Shown: piece after piece, positions 18,210 through 27,489 of the stretch | Numbering within the stretch: position 1 is the stretch's first letter | Layout of the letters: each line of letters opens with the position of its first letter | Assembly (NCBI GenBank): GCA_017524525.1 | Contig: JAFXVM010000016.1 | Location: 1-64,000 of the forward strand | Length of the DNA: 64,000 nucleotides | Direction of reading: 5' to 3' | Source: Alphaproteobacteria bacterium | GTDB taxonomy: Bacteria > Pseudomonadota > Alphaproteobacteria > Rs-D84 | Notes under the pieces: model-generated | Databases searched by the model: none | What the model saw: the letters and a program-made list of their open reading frames with translations, nothing else | Told to the model about the DNA's origin: nothing | Made by a program: the position numbers and the translations under genes

Positions 18210-18707
18210 TTATTTCTTGAAATATTTTTTCAATGTTTCGTATGCGTTTGTAATACGTGTGAATTCAGCCGTTGATGATTTATCTTTGGCTGTGTCAGGA
18301 TGATATTTTTTTGCAAGTGCGCGATATTTTGTACCGACTTCACGCCAAGATGCACTGATAGGTAAACCAAATACTTGCAAAGCAGAAACAATTTGTGAAG
18401 GTACTGTCTTTTTGGGGGGCATTTTATCAAAAGTAGAACGACCAGACAAAAAATCATTTAAAAATTGAACATATTCCGATTCGTTTTTATTCGCTTTTTC
18501 TTTGTCTTTGTCAGCAATGCCAAATGTTTCGCGTTCCCATTCTGCGTCTATTTCGTCAGGTGTCATATTGGCATAATAATTCCAATTTTTATTATATTCA
18601 GCAGCATGTTCTTTGCAGAACATCCAATATTCTTTTAAATCGCGTGTTTTTGGAGCGCGGCATGTGCCGGCTTTGGTACAACCTGGATGATCGCATTTAG
18701 TTATCAT
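18210..18707 (-). CDS. J-domain protein with N-terminal Cys-rich segment
   Basis: This 165-aa protein ends in a J domain (roughly residues 108-163) with the HPD tripeptide in KKYHPDTAKD, the motif that stimulates Hsp70 ATPase. The N-terminal 40 residues carry paired Cys (CDHPGCTKAGTC) and a later CKEH, which could bind a metal. Such short C-terminal J-domain proteins are common in alphaproteobacteria. It ends 2 bases before the xerD gene region begins, in the same operon. Confidence 0.85.
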   Translation of the reverse strand: MITKCDHPGCTKAGTCRAPKTRDLKEYWMFCKEHAAEYNKNWNYYANMTPDEIDAEWERETFGIADKDKEKANKNESEYVQFLNDFLSGRSTFDKMPPKKTVPSQIVSALQVFGLPISASWREVGTKYRALAKKYHPDTAKDKSSTAEFTRITNAYETLKKYFKK

Positions 18708-18709
18708 TT

Positions 18710-19573
18710 TTATATGTCCTTGATTTTATTGTGTGCCAATGGGTGCGCATTTTCGATCGTATCGCGCAATTTTTCCGGTAAAACATGAGTATAAATTTGA
18801 GTGGTAGAAATATCTTCGTGTCCCAGCATAGTTTGTATCACGCGTAAATTAGCACCACCTGCCAAAAGATGAGAGGCAAACGAATGTCGCAGAACATGCG
18901 GGCTTACGCGGTGAGGGTCAATACCAGCAAGAACAGCGCATTTCTTTAAAATTTTAAAAAAACCGTCTCTGGTTATATGACCAGATTTTGAATTGGTTGG
19001 AAATATATATTTAGAATCTATGTCGCCACGAATGTTTAACCATTTATGCAGGGCATCTTGGGCGGCTTCGTGCATGGGTACCAATCTTTCTTTTGCGCCT
19101 TTGCCATGGATTAATAATTTATCTCCTAAATTTGCAGATAATGGTAATTCGCATAATTCTGATACGCGCAATCCCGATGCATAGAGCAATTCCAGCATAC
19201 ATTTTAATCTGGCTGATGTTTTTATGTCACCAGATGATGATATTAATAATTCTATTTCTTCAGGAGATAAATATTTAGGAAGTGCACGTCCGCGTTTTGG
19301 TAATTCGAGATTATTTGTTGGATTTTTTGTTATGATTTTTTCCAGCATTAAAAATTTGTAAAATGTGCGCAGACTGCTGGCTTTGCGGGCAACAGAAGAC
19401 GGTTTGTCTGGTAAATGTGATAAATAATTTTGAATATCTTGAGCCGATGCGTTTAACAAATCACCAATGGAATCTTCTGCATGGTGTAAATCAGAAGAAT
19501 AGGCGGCTAGTGTATTTTTGCCACGACCTTTTTCTGCTGCCAAAGCTTCAAGAAAAATTTCTATGTATTTCAT
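18710..19573 (-). CDS. xerD: Site-specific tyrosine recombinase XerD
   Basis: XerD with XerC resolves chromosome dimers at dif, activated by FtsK, which is also in this window. The 287-aa protein has the N-terminal SAM-like core-binding domain and a C-terminal catalytic domain with R136 (GLRVSEL), K158 (HGKG), H226 and R229 (HVLRH), H252 (LGHEDI) and nucleophile Y261. XerD rather than XerC is suggested by the overall pattern but is not certain. Its ATG overlaps the stop of an upstream 43-aa ORF by 4 bases. Confidence 0.88.
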   Translation of the reverse strand: MKYIEIFLEALAAEKGRGKNTLAAYSSDLHHAEDSIGDLLNASAQDIQNYLSHLPDKPSSVARKASSLRTFYKFLMLEKIITKNPTNNLELPKRGRALPKYLSPEEIELLISSSGDIKTSARLKCMLELLYASGLRVSELCELPLSANLGDKLLIHGKGAKERLVPMHEAAQDALHKWLNIRGDIDSKYIFPTNSKSGHITRDGFFKILKKCAVLAGIDPHRVSPHVLRHSFASHLLAGGANLRVIQTMLGHEDISTTQIYTHVLPEKLRDTIENAHPLAHNKIKDI

Positions 19574-19701
19574 GGGTAAAGAACAATCTCTGTGAATTCG
19601 GGGGCAGGTTCAAATGATATTATCATCAAAACCAACAACAAAATTACTATCGCCCAAACTATGTATTTTGTATGATTTTTTTTCTTTCTGTTTAATGGCA
19701 T
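19570..19701 (-). CDS. Small single-pass membrane protein (43 aa)
   Basis: This short ORF begins MPLNRKKKNHTKY and continues with a hydrophobic stretch of about 18 residues, then an acidic, proline-containing tail. A basic N-terminus followed by one membrane span predicts an N-in single-pass protein. AGGAA lies 8 bases before its ATG. It starts 9 bases after lptG stops and its TGA overlaps the xerD ATG (ATGA), so it is embedded in an lptG-orf-xerD operon. Function unknown. Confidence 0.72.
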   Translation of the reverse strand: MPLNRKKKNHTKYIVWAIVILLLVLMIISFEPAPEFTEIVLYP

Positions 19702-19710
19702 GGCAGATTC

Positions 19711-20778
19711 CTAGATTGTGTCAAAACTGGTTATAAATACACACGCACCCGCAATAATTATTATTTGAGGTGCAACGATTGCTATTAATGGTGGCAGAAC
19801 ACCTGCGTTCCCCAACGCATTAAATAAATTTACAATAAAATAAAGCGCAAAACATGTCAAAATACCTAAACTGAATTTTATTCCAAAACTATAATTTCTG
19901 CGCTGTTTTGTTTGAGAAAACGCGATACCTAAAATCACCATTGCTATCATGTTCAAAGGCAAGAAAAACAGAGTCCAAAATTGAACCATGTGTCCGCGCA
20001 TAGAAACCCCAATGTGATTCATCTTTTTAATAAAACCAGGTAATTGCCAAAATGAAATTTGATCAGGCTGTAAGTATCTATCCAACACAGTTGTCGGTGT
20101 TAATTTTGTATCTATGTGTTTAGGTGTTTTTTTCAATACACCTTCGGCATTTATAATTTCTGCTTCGGCAATATCAAATCCATTGGGTGATAAAGTAGCA
20201 GATTTTGCAGCAACGCGTTCTTTGATTTTGAAAGTTTCGTCTTGGATTAATATGGTTATATTATCAAAAATTATGTCTTTGTTTTGAGCAACGTGTAAGC
20301 CACCAGCGCGTGCCATTAAAAAGCCACTATCTGAAGATTCTCGTAGCCAAATTGCGTTGTCTATCAGTTTTAATTGATGGCCTGTCAAATTGCTCGTAGT
20401 GAGTTTTACCGAATATGGATTCACCACCGTTGACGCAAAAATGCCAATTGTAATTGCACCGATAACAAAAGGTTTTGCAATTTGAAACGGTGATAAGCCT
20501 GTGCCAGAAATAATTATTAATTCTGAAGATTTAGTAAGATTGTAAAAAGCAACCAATGTCCCCATAAATACAGCCAAAGGTAAAAACATGGGGATATACT
20601 CTAGTAATCTTATCCATGTATCAATCAATGTGGATATAGTGTCTGGGTTTGCAGAAAGCCTTTCTACAAAAGTGACCGTGAAAATTACGCCACATACTGT
20701 TAACATAACCAAAAAGAAACTCGCAAAAAAGCGGCGTAAAAGGAATAATGTCAAAACATTGGGTTTAAATCTATACAT
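19711..20778 (-). CDS. lptG: LPS export ABC transporter permease LptG (YjgP/YjgQ family)
   Basis: LptG, with LptF and LptB2, extracts LPS from the inner membrane for transport to the outer membrane. The 355-aa protein has three N-terminal membrane spans, a periplasmic beta-jellyroll region (about residues 130-250) and three C-terminal spans, as in the family. The cytoplasmic coupling segment KSSELIIISGTGLSPFQIA is characteristic. LptF is the alternative, but the N-terminal pattern fits LptG better. It heads a minus-strand operon with a small ORF and xerD. Confidence 0.85.
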   Translation of the reverse strand: MYRFKPNVLTLFLLRRFFASFFLVMLTVCGVIFTVTFVERLSANPDTISTLIDTWIRLLEYIPMFLPLAVFMGTLVAFYNLTKSSELIIISGTGLSPFQIAKPFVIGAITIGIFASTVVNPYSVKLTTSNLTGHQLKLIDNAIWLRESSDSGFLMARAGGLHVAQNKDIIFDNITILIQDETFKIKERVAAKSATLSPNGFDIAEAEIINAEGVLKKTPKHIDTKLTPTTVLDRYLQPDQISFWQLPGFIKKMNHIGVSMRGHMVQFWTLFFLPLNMIAMVILGIAFSQTKQRRNYSFGIKFSLGILTCFALYFIVNLFNALGNAGVLPPLIAIVAPQIIIIAGACVFITSFDTI

Positions 20779-20863
20779 AATACATATTATAATAGTTAGA
20801 AATCATAATTGCAAAATTAAATTTTATGTTATATTGTTAACCTTAAATCAAAAGGTGTTAAGT

Positions 20864-21334
20864 ATGGAAAAGAAACCGATTTCTCGCCAGGGCTTTGAAA
20901 GCCTGGTCCAAGAATTAAAAGATTTAAAAGAAAACCAAAGGCCAGAAATATTAAAAGTGGTTCAATGGGCGCGCTCGTTGGGGGATTTGTCTGAAAATGC
21001 GGATTATAGTGCCGCCAAAGAAAAACAGCGTCATATTGATAAACGAATTCAATTTATTGAATCTACAATTGAAAATGCACAAGTTGTTGATATAGATAAT
21101 TTGTCTGGAAATCGTGTCGTTTTCGGTGCCAAAGTTATCACAGAAGACGAAGACGGTAATAAGATGGAATGCAGAATTTTATCGGATGTCGAATCTGATG
21201 GTCGTATGGTGATATCTTGTACTTCACCTGTGGGACGTGCGCTAATTGGACATTGTGTTGGTGATACTTGTACAGTTAGATTACCAAGTGGTGAAAAAGA
21301 ATTTGAAATCATAGATATAAAATTCAAGGACTAA
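20864..21334 (+). CDS. greA: Transcription elongation factor GreA
   Basis: GreA rescues backtracked RNA polymerase by stimulating transcript cleavage. The 156-aa protein has the N-terminal coiled coil with the catalytic acidic tip GDLSENADYSAAKE (D41 and E44), and the C-terminal FKBP-like domain ending in GEKEFEIIDIKF. The ATG at 20864, with AAAAGG upstream, gives the canonical length; the frame is open further upstream. One base separates it from mutL. Confidence 0.95.
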   Translation: MEKKPISRQGFESLVQELKDLKENQRPEILKVVQWARSLGDLSENADYSAAKEKQRHIDKRIQFIESTIENAQVVDIDNLSGNRVVFGAKVITEDEDGNKMECRILSDVESDGRMVISCTSPVGRALIGHCVGDTCTVRLPSGEKEFEIIDIKFKD

Positions 21335-21335
21335 G

Positions 21336-23078
21336 ATGTCGATTCGTGTTCTGCCAGATTTTTTGATAAATCAAATTGCTGCAGGGGAAGTTGTTGAAAG
21401 ACCTGCTAGTGTTGTTAAAGAATTGGTTGAAAACGCGCTGGATGCAGGTGCAAATCAAGTCATCATAGATGTTATTGATAGTGGTCGAACCATGATTTCT
21501 GTGATTGATAATGGTCGTGGAATGGAACGCGAAGATTTGGCTAGTTGTGTTTTGCGACATGCGACTTCTAAATTGCCAAATGACGATTTATTGAATATAA
21601 ATTTTATGGGGTTTCGCGGTGAGGCATTGCCATCCATTGCGTCTGTGTCTGATATGACCATAGATACTTTTCACGTTGGTGGTGAACACGGGTTGCGTTT
21701 GGATGCAAATACAAACGAAATAAAACCATCAGATTGGGAAAGCGGTACGCGTATAAGGGTTGCCAATTTATTCGCAAAAACACCTGCGCGATTGAAATTC
21801 TTAAACAGTGATAAATCTGAAATGATGGCGGTGCTGGATGTAGTGAAACGTTTAGCTATGGCACGTTGTGATGTGGGTTTTGTTTTGAATAACAAATGGC
21901 GTTTCCCAAAAGACCAAGATTTGATTGAACGTGTTATTTCGGTTATGGGCGAAGATGTTCGTGGACAAATGTTGGCAGTTGATGCAAAATCTGGTTCTTC
22001 GAACATCCATATTCACGGTTTTATATCCAAACCAACTTTGCGGCGTGCTTCGTCTGTGGACCAATATTTATTTGTAAATGGGCGACCTGTAAAAGATAAA
22101 GTTTTGATATCAAGTTTGCGTGCTGCTTATATGGATGTTATGCATGCGCGTGAATTTCCTTTGTGTGCTTTGTATTTGGAATTACCTTCGCGTGAAGTAG
22201 ATGTAAATGTGTCGCCTGCAAAAACAGAAGTGCATTTTTTAGAACCAACACATGTGCGTGCTTTTATTATTAAAACTTTGCGCGAAACTTTGTCAAAAAC
22301 TTTGAATGAAAATGTCCCAAACAATGTAATAAAAACAACATCAAATTTTGAAATTCCAATTACAAATAAAATTTTTGATACAGAGATTTTAAAACCAGAT
22401 TTTTATGCAAAAAAATTTGTTGCTGAAAATGCTGTATACGGACAAAATAGCCGTATACAAGATTTTGATGCGGATAAAAATATAGAAAAAAATGTGATAG
22501 ATTTTGAATTTGATTTACCGCTGGGGCGTGTGATTGGTCAGTTAAATAACAAATATATCTTGGCAGAAAATAAAAACGGTTTTGTGATTGTGGATCAGCA
22601 TGCTGCGCATGAAAGAATTACTTATGAAAAATTGCGTAAACATGAAATAAAAACACAGCCACTTTTGACACCTGTGGTTATAAATTTACGAAGCGAAGAA
22701 GTTGATGCTGTGTTGATGATAAAAGATGAATTACAACAATGTGGTTTACATCTAGACAGGTTTGGTGATGGTGCAATTGCTATTTTTGAAAAACCGGCTG
22801 ATTGGGATTTGAATTGGGAAAACGTTTTAAAAGAAATTGCAGATGAAGTTCGTGCTTATGGACATTCTTCGCGATTAAATGAGAAATTACATTTAAAATT
22901 GGCTAATTTTGCATGCCATCATTCTGTGCGTGCGGGAAGAAAACTGAATTTTGATGAAATGAACGCACTTTTGCGGGAGATAGAAAACACAGAGCGAGGC
23001 GGAGAATGTAATCATGGGCGACCTGTGTACAAGGTAATATCAATAGCAAAAATCGATTCAATGTTTGAACGGATATAA
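21336..23078 (+). CDS. mutL: DNA mismatch repair protein MutL
   Basis: MutL links MutS mismatch recognition to excision. GHKL ATPase motifs are intact: QIAAGEVVERP near 13-23, E33-N34, DNGRGM at 58-63 and GFRGEAL at 92-98. The C-terminal domain begins near residue 390 and has the metal-binding endonuclease motif DQHAAHE (from D420), plus ACHHSVRAG and CNHGRP. This implies a nicking MutL, as in bacteria lacking MutH. The interdomain linker contains an exact 27-bp palindrome shared with der. Confidence 0.96.
   Translation: MSIRVLPDFLINQIAAGEVVERPASVVKELVENALDAGANQVIIDVIDSGRTMISVIDNGRGMEREDLASCVLRHATSKLPNDDLLNINFMGFRGEALPSIASVSDMTIDTFHVGGEHGLRLDANTNEIKPSDWESGTRIRVANLFAKTPARLKFLNSDKSEMMAVLDVVKRLAMARCDVGFVLNNKWRFPKDQDLIERVISVMGEDVRGQMLAVDAKSGSSNIHIHGFISKPTLRRASSVDQYLFVNGRPVKDKVLISSLRAAYMDVMHAREFPLCALYLELPSREVDVNVSPAKTEVHFLEPTHVRAFIIKTLRETLSKTLNENVPNNVIKTTSNFEIPITNKIFDTEILKPDFYAKKFVAENAVYGQNSRIQDFDADKNIEKNVIDFEFDLPLGRVIGQLNNKYILAENKNGFVIVDQHAAHERITYEKLRKHEIKTQPLLTPVVINLRSEEVDAVLMIKDELQQCGLHLDRFGDGAIAIFEKPADWDLNWENVLKEIADEVRAYGHSSRLNEKLHLKLANFACHHSVRAGRKLNFDEMNALLREIENTERGGECNHGRPVYKVISIAKIDSMFERI
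22433..22459. repeat. 27-bp palindromic element in mutL linker
   Basis: Arms TGTATACGG and CCGTATACA flank a 9-base spacer. The same arms with the same spacing occur inside der at 43082-43108. Here they encode linker residues about 366-375. Confidence 0.75.
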
Positions 23079-23145
23079 CGCGGTTTTTTACTTTACTTAT
23101 TGATGTTTTTTTACTAGGCTTGTCGTATAAAAAAGGAGATTATTC

Positions 23146-23472
23146 ATGAATGAAACAGTAGAAGTTGTTAACCAAGTCACTCAACAGGCTGGGCAAAATG
23201 TGCCTTTGACGCAACCACAGGCTGATGCATGGGGTATGGTTATTTATTGTGTTGTTATAATGGCGATTTTGTATTTGTTTATGATACGTCCAAACAAAAG
23301 ACGCATGGCAGAATATCAAAAAATGTTGGACAGCATCAAAGTAGGTAATCGTGTGCTGGCCGCTGGCATTTATGGAACTGTTAAAAAAGTGAACGAAAAA
23401 ACAATAGATATGGAAATCGCCAAAGGCGTTGTAATCGAAGTTAACAAAAACGCTGTGGCAAGTATAGAATAA
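23146..23472 (+). CDS. yajC: Preprotein translocase subunit YajC
   Basis: YajC is the small single-pass partner of SecDF at the Sec translocon. In this 108-aa protein a membrane span (about residues 30-50) is followed by the signature MIRPNKRRMAEYQKML and a small SH3-like domain (VGNRVLAAGIYGTVKKV). AAAAGGAG precedes the ATG. It is first in a yajC-secD-secF operon. Confidence 0.94.
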   Translation: MNETVEVVNQVTQQAGQNVPLTQPQADAWGMVIYCVVIMAILYLFMIRPNKRRMAEYQKMLDSIKVGNRVLAAGIYGTVKKVNEKTIDMEIAKGVVIEVNKNAVASIE

Positions 23473-23487
23473 TTTCAGGGGTGCATT

Positions 23488-25047
23488 ATGTTTAAGAAAT
23501 TGGCTATTATATTTATTTCTTTGTTTGGGATGTTGCTGGCGGTGCCGACGTTGTCGCCGTCTTTGGCGCCATATTTTCCGTCTTGGATTAAACCAATTCC
23601 TTTGGGGTTGGATTTAAAGGGCGGCGCACAACTTTTGTTAGAAGTTGATACAGATGTTATGTTGAAAGAAAAGGCAGCGCAATTATATGACGAAGTGCGT
23701 AGCGCGATGATAGACAGAAGCAAAGGTGTTATTCGGTTTTCTGAATTGCGTAATGACGGTAAAAGCGTAAGTTTAATTGTTCGTGAAGAAGATGAAGTAT
23801 CAAAGGCCAAAGGTCGTTTAAAGGGTGTTTTGGGTAATAATGTAGATATTGCTTCGTCTGGTAAGGCTTTGACTGTGTCTTATACTACCAAGGCGCGCGA
23901 AGAAATGATTCAAGACGCTATGTCGCGCAGTATCGAAATTGTTCGCCGCCGTATTGATGCACTGGGTACCAAAGAACCGTCAATTCAATCGCAGGGCGGA
24001 AAATACATTTTGGTTCAATTACCTGGGGTTGATAATCCTGAACATATCAAAGAATTGATTGGTCAAACTGCAAAAATGTCTTTCCATTTGGTTAATGAAA
24101 ATATAACTGCTGAACAGTTGCAATCCGGGCATGCGCCAAGTGGAACTATGTTCTTGCAATATATGGATAACCCAGAACAAATGGTGCCAGTATATTCGCG
24201 TGTGGAAGTATCAGGGGATAGTTTGAAAAATTCTCAGGCTGATTTTGATCAAAACAATATGCCTGTGGTGACAACTGAATTTGATGCGTCTGGAACGCGT
24301 AGATTTGCTAAATTGACCACAGAACATGTTAATGAACGTTTTGCAATTGTTTTGGATGACAAAGTTTTGTCTGCGCCAACGATTCGTGAGCCGATTCCAG
24401 GGGGACGCGGTCAAATATCCGGAGGCTTTACATTACAAGGTGCGAAAGATTTGGCTGTGTTGTTGCGCAGCGGTGCGTTGCCAGCCCCACTTTCTGTTAT
24501 AGAAGAAAGAACGGTTGGGGCAGGATTGGGTGCAGATACGATTGCTACTGGTAAAATTGGCTCTATAGTTGGCGTTATATTTGTGTTGGTATTTATGGCT
24601 ATGCTGTACGGTATATTTGGTATATTTGCTGACATAGTTTTAGTTGTAAATTTGTTTATGATTGTTGGTGTGTCTGCTTTGTTTGGTGCTACGTTAACAT
24701 TGCCTGGTATTGCGGGTATTGTGTTGACTTTGGGTATGGCAGTGGACGCGAACATTTTGCCTTTTGAAAGAATCAGGGACGAAGTGCGTGCTGGGACACC
24801 GACTTTGCGTGCAGTTGATTATGGATTTGATCGTTCAACCAAAACGGTTATGGACGGTGAATTAACAAATTTGATTTGTGCGTTGATTTTGTTCCAATTT
24901 GGCGCTGGTCCAATTCGTGGTTTTGCTGTGACTTTGTCAATTGGTGTTATGACAACTTTGTTTACATGTTTGTTGTTGACACGTGTTTTTGTAGATTATT
25001 ACATGAACGGCAAAAACAAGAAAATTAGATATATAAGAAACAAATAG
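23488..25047 (+). CDS. secD: Protein translocase subunit SecD
   Basis: SecD with SecF uses proton motive force to pull proteins through SecYEG on the periplasmic side. The 519-aa protein has an N-terminal span, the D1 signature LGLDLKGGAQLLLEVD, the P1 periplasmic head, and five C-terminal spans with conserved LTLPGIAGIVLTLGMAVDANIL and FERIRDEVRAG. It starts 15 bases after yajC. Confidence 0.97.
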   Translation: MFKKLAIIFISLFGMLLAVPTLSPSLAPYFPSWIKPIPLGLDLKGGAQLLLEVDTDVMLKEKAAQLYDEVRSAMIDRSKGVIRFSELRNDGKSVSLIVREEDEVSKAKGRLKGVLGNNVDIASSGKALTVSYTTKAREEMIQDAMSRSIEIVRRRIDALGTKEPSIQSQGGKYILVQLPGVDNPEHIKELIGQTAKMSFHLVNENITAEQLQSGHAPSGTMFLQYMDNPEQMVPVYSRVEVSGDSLKNSQADFDQNNMPVVTTEFDASGTRRFAKLTTEHVNERFAIVLDDKVLSAPTIREPIPGGRGQISGGFTLQGAKDLAVLLRSGALPAPLSVIEERTVGAGLGADTIATGKIGSIVGVIFVLVFMAMLYGIFGIFADIVLVVNLFMIVGVSALFGATLTLPGIAGIVLTLGMAVDANILPFERIRDEVRAGTPTLRAVDYGFDRSTKTVMDGELTNLICALILFQFGAGPIRGFAVTLSIGVMTTLFTCLLLTRVFVDYYMNGKNKKIRYIRNK

Positions 25048-25078
25048 TAATAAGAAAGTGCACAGAAGGAGTTAAGTA

Positions 25079-25942
25079 ATGAAACTGCATTTTATGAAAT
25101 ATCGTAAATTGTCGTATTGGATTTCTGCAATTTGCATAGTGTTATCAATATTGTCAATTTTCTTCAAAGGATTTAATTATGGAATTGACTTTTCAGGTGG
25201 TATTTCTATGGAAGTAAAACCAACATCTCCTGAATATACTATTGATAAAATGCGACACGATTTGGCAGAATTTAAGCCTGAATTGCAAGCCGTAGATGGT
25301 GATGCAATTTTGTTGCGCGTTGGATTGCCAAAAGGTTCAACTGATGAACAACAAAATATTCGTGTGGCTGAAATTAAAAATATCTTGGGCGACCATGTGA
25401 CTTATTCTCAGGTTCAAGTAGTTGGACCAAAAATAGGTGGCGAATTAATACGCGGTGGAATTTTAGCTATATTGGTGTCGTTTGTATTAATGTCTATTTA
25501 TATTTGGGTAAGATATCGTGGTGGTTATGCAGTTGGATCTTTTGTGTCTTTGGTATTTGACCTTATATTAATGTTCGGGTTCTTTTCTATAGCGGGACTG
25601 GAATTTAATCAAACTGCGATTGCTGTGATATTGATGGGTGTTGGTTATTCTATTAATGATAAAGTGGTTAATTATGATAGAATAGATGAAAATATCAAAA
25701 AATATCATAAAATGCCAATAAGCGATGTGATAGATTTATCTGTTAACGAAATGTTATACAGAACTATTATGACCAGTGTATCTACGATATTGGCGATGGT
25801 TGGTATTTATTTGTTTGGCGGGCAGATGTTGCGTGAATTCGCAATTGCTATGACGTTCTCTATTATAAGTGGTACATTAACAAGTATTTACATTTCTAAT
25901 GTAATATTGTATCATTTCAATTTGAGAGAGACTGATTATTAA
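25079..25942 (+). CDS. secF: Protein translocase subunit SecF
   Basis: The smaller RND-like half of SecDF. In 287 aa it has the N-terminal span, the GIDFSGGISMEV signature, a small periplasmic domain and the C-terminal membrane block with GVGYSINDKVVNYDRIDEN. AGAAGGAG lies upstream of the ATG. Length is near the usual 300 aa. Confidence 0.97.
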   Translation: MKLHFMKYRKLSYWISAICIVLSILSIFFKGFNYGIDFSGGISMEVKPTSPEYTIDKMRHDLAEFKPELQAVDGDAILLRVGLPKGSTDEQQNIRVAEIKNILGDHVTYSQVQVVGPKIGGELIRGGILAILVSFVLMSIYIWVRYRGGYAVGSFVSLVFDLILMFGFFSIAGLEFNQTAIAVILMGVGYSINDKVVNYDRIDENIKKYHKMPISDVIDLSVNEMLYRTIMTSVSTILAMVGIYLFGGQMLREFAIAMTFSIISGTLTSIYISNVILYHFNLRETDY

Positions 25943-25982
25943 AAATAAATCAGGCCAAGAAAGAAAAGGGAGAAAATTATAA

Positions 25983-27488
25983 ATGAAAATATATAAAGTC
26001 TTTTTTGTACTTGGTCTGATTTTTTTGCCATTAATTTCTGGGGCTGCAGAATTATTTCATGATGATGTAAAAATCCAAGATGGTATAGATGTACATGCTA
26101 CGTCAAATGTTTTTGCTGATATTTATGAAAAACTGGATGGTGTAAATTGGGGTGGGAAAAATATAGATGTCGTTATTGAAAGTTTAGAAAAGTTGAACCC
26201 AAATGCACATATTGCTTCTACGGGGGAGCGCGTGGTTTTGGTTTGGGGTGATGAATTAATCGCGAATTATCCATATCCAACCAGCAAAGATTGGAAGGAA
26301 TACGGCGAAGTGACTACTGCGTTGGTTTTAAAAATGCGTGAAAAAGATGACAATCTTAGAAGTTTGCAAAATTCTGCTTTGTACGAAGTTGTAGTTAATG
26401 CGTTGCTTACTGGGATTGACCAAAATGGAAGTTATATTTATTCTCGTGATGCACTGAAAGATGATGCCAAGATTTTAACCAGCATTGGTTTTGATGGTGG
26501 CCGTGATGAACGTGGAAATTTTAGGGTGACTGGGGTGTTCAAAGATTCGCCTGCTGATGTTGCTGGTATGCGCGAAGGCGATATAGTATCCGAAGTAAAC
26601 GGGATGCGTGTCGCGAATATTAGTGATGCTGATATGTCGGCGGTTTTATCTGGCTATAATTCAGGAACAGCAAAATTAAAAATATTAACACCATTTGGAA
26701 ATCGAAATGTGACTTTGCGTAGAGCAACTGTTATTTTGGCAGATGCTGATATTATTCATCGTTCTAATGAAAAAGGCGAGGGCGGTTTTCTTGAGATAAT
26801 TGTTCATAAAATCTCTAACAACGCGGTTGATATTGTTAACGAAGCGTTGTCCAAGTATGGAAATGTGGATGGTATTATTCTTGATTTGCGAACCAGTAGT
26901 GGCGAAGACGAAAAAGCTGCGGCAAAATTGGCTGGTTTGTTTATGGGACAAAAGCCAGTAATGCGAATCGCAGAAACTGCTGTGGATGAATTAGAAGTTG
27001 TGCCAGGGGGGGATGCAATTACAGAATCTCCGGTTGTGGTTTTGATTTCTGATACAACACGTGGTACTGCTGAAGCAATAGCAAATGCTTTTTATGAAAA
27101 CAAACGTGGTGTATTGGTTGGAACGCCAACGGCTGGGCGCGCCAGAATAGCCAGTTTCATAGATTTAAATAATGGTGCTGTTTTGGAACTGTTGAATAAA
27201 TCTGTGAAAACAGGTAATGGAAATGCGTTGGATGGACGCGGTGTTTTTCCAATTGTATGTTTGTCTAATATAAGAAATTCTGCCCAGGCAGAAGAATTCT
27301 TTCTTAATGTAGGAAACGGCAATTTTAATTTGCGTGATTATAACAAAGAAGAAAATGTTGATGTTAAATCTTTGCGCAAAGCATGCCCAAATATTACAAG
27401 TGGGGCAGACGAAGACGCAATGTCTGCAGTGGTGTCTTTGAAATTATTAACAGACAAAAGAATTTACAGCGAACTAATGGATTTATAA
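25983..27488 (+). CDS. S41 (C-terminal processing) peptidase-like protein, probably catalytically inactive
   Basis: This is an exported 501-aa protein with a signal peptide ending near SGAAE, an N-terminal helical region, a PDZ domain (about 185-255; FKDSPADVAGMREGDIVSEVNG) and an S41 protease fold (about 265-430). In active CTPs a Ser in the SASAS-E motif pairs with a Lys 25 residues later in TFGKG. Here the matching positions are Gly361 (TTRGTAE) and Arg386 (TAGRA), so the Ser-Lys dyad appears to be lost. It follows secF and precedes a PAP2 gene by one base. A scaffold or substrate-binding role in the periplasm is plausible. Confidence 0.8.
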   Translation: MKIYKVFFVLGLIFLPLISGAAELFHDDVKIQDGIDVHATSNVFADIYEKLDGVNWGGKNIDVVIESLEKLNPNAHIASTGERVVLVWGDELIANYPYPTSKDWKEYGEVTTALVLKMREKDDNLRSLQNSALYEVVVNALLTGIDQNGSYIYSRDALKDDAKILTSIGFDGGRDERGNFRVTGVFKDSPADVAGMREGDIVSEVNGMRVANISDADMSAVLSGYNSGTAKLKILTPFGNRNVTLRRATVILADADIIHRSNEKGEGGFLEIIVHKISNNAVDIVNEALSKYGNVDGIILDLRTSSGEDEKAAAKLAGLFMGQKPVMRIAETAVDELEVVPGGDAITESPVVVLISDTTRGTAEAIANAFYENKRGVLVGTPTAGRARIASFIDLNNGAVLELLNKSVKTGNGNALDGRGVFPIVCLSNIRNSAQAEEFFLNVGNGNFNLRDYNKEENVDVKSLRKACPNITSGADEDAMSAVVSLKLLTDKRIYSELMDL

Positions 27489-27489
27489 A

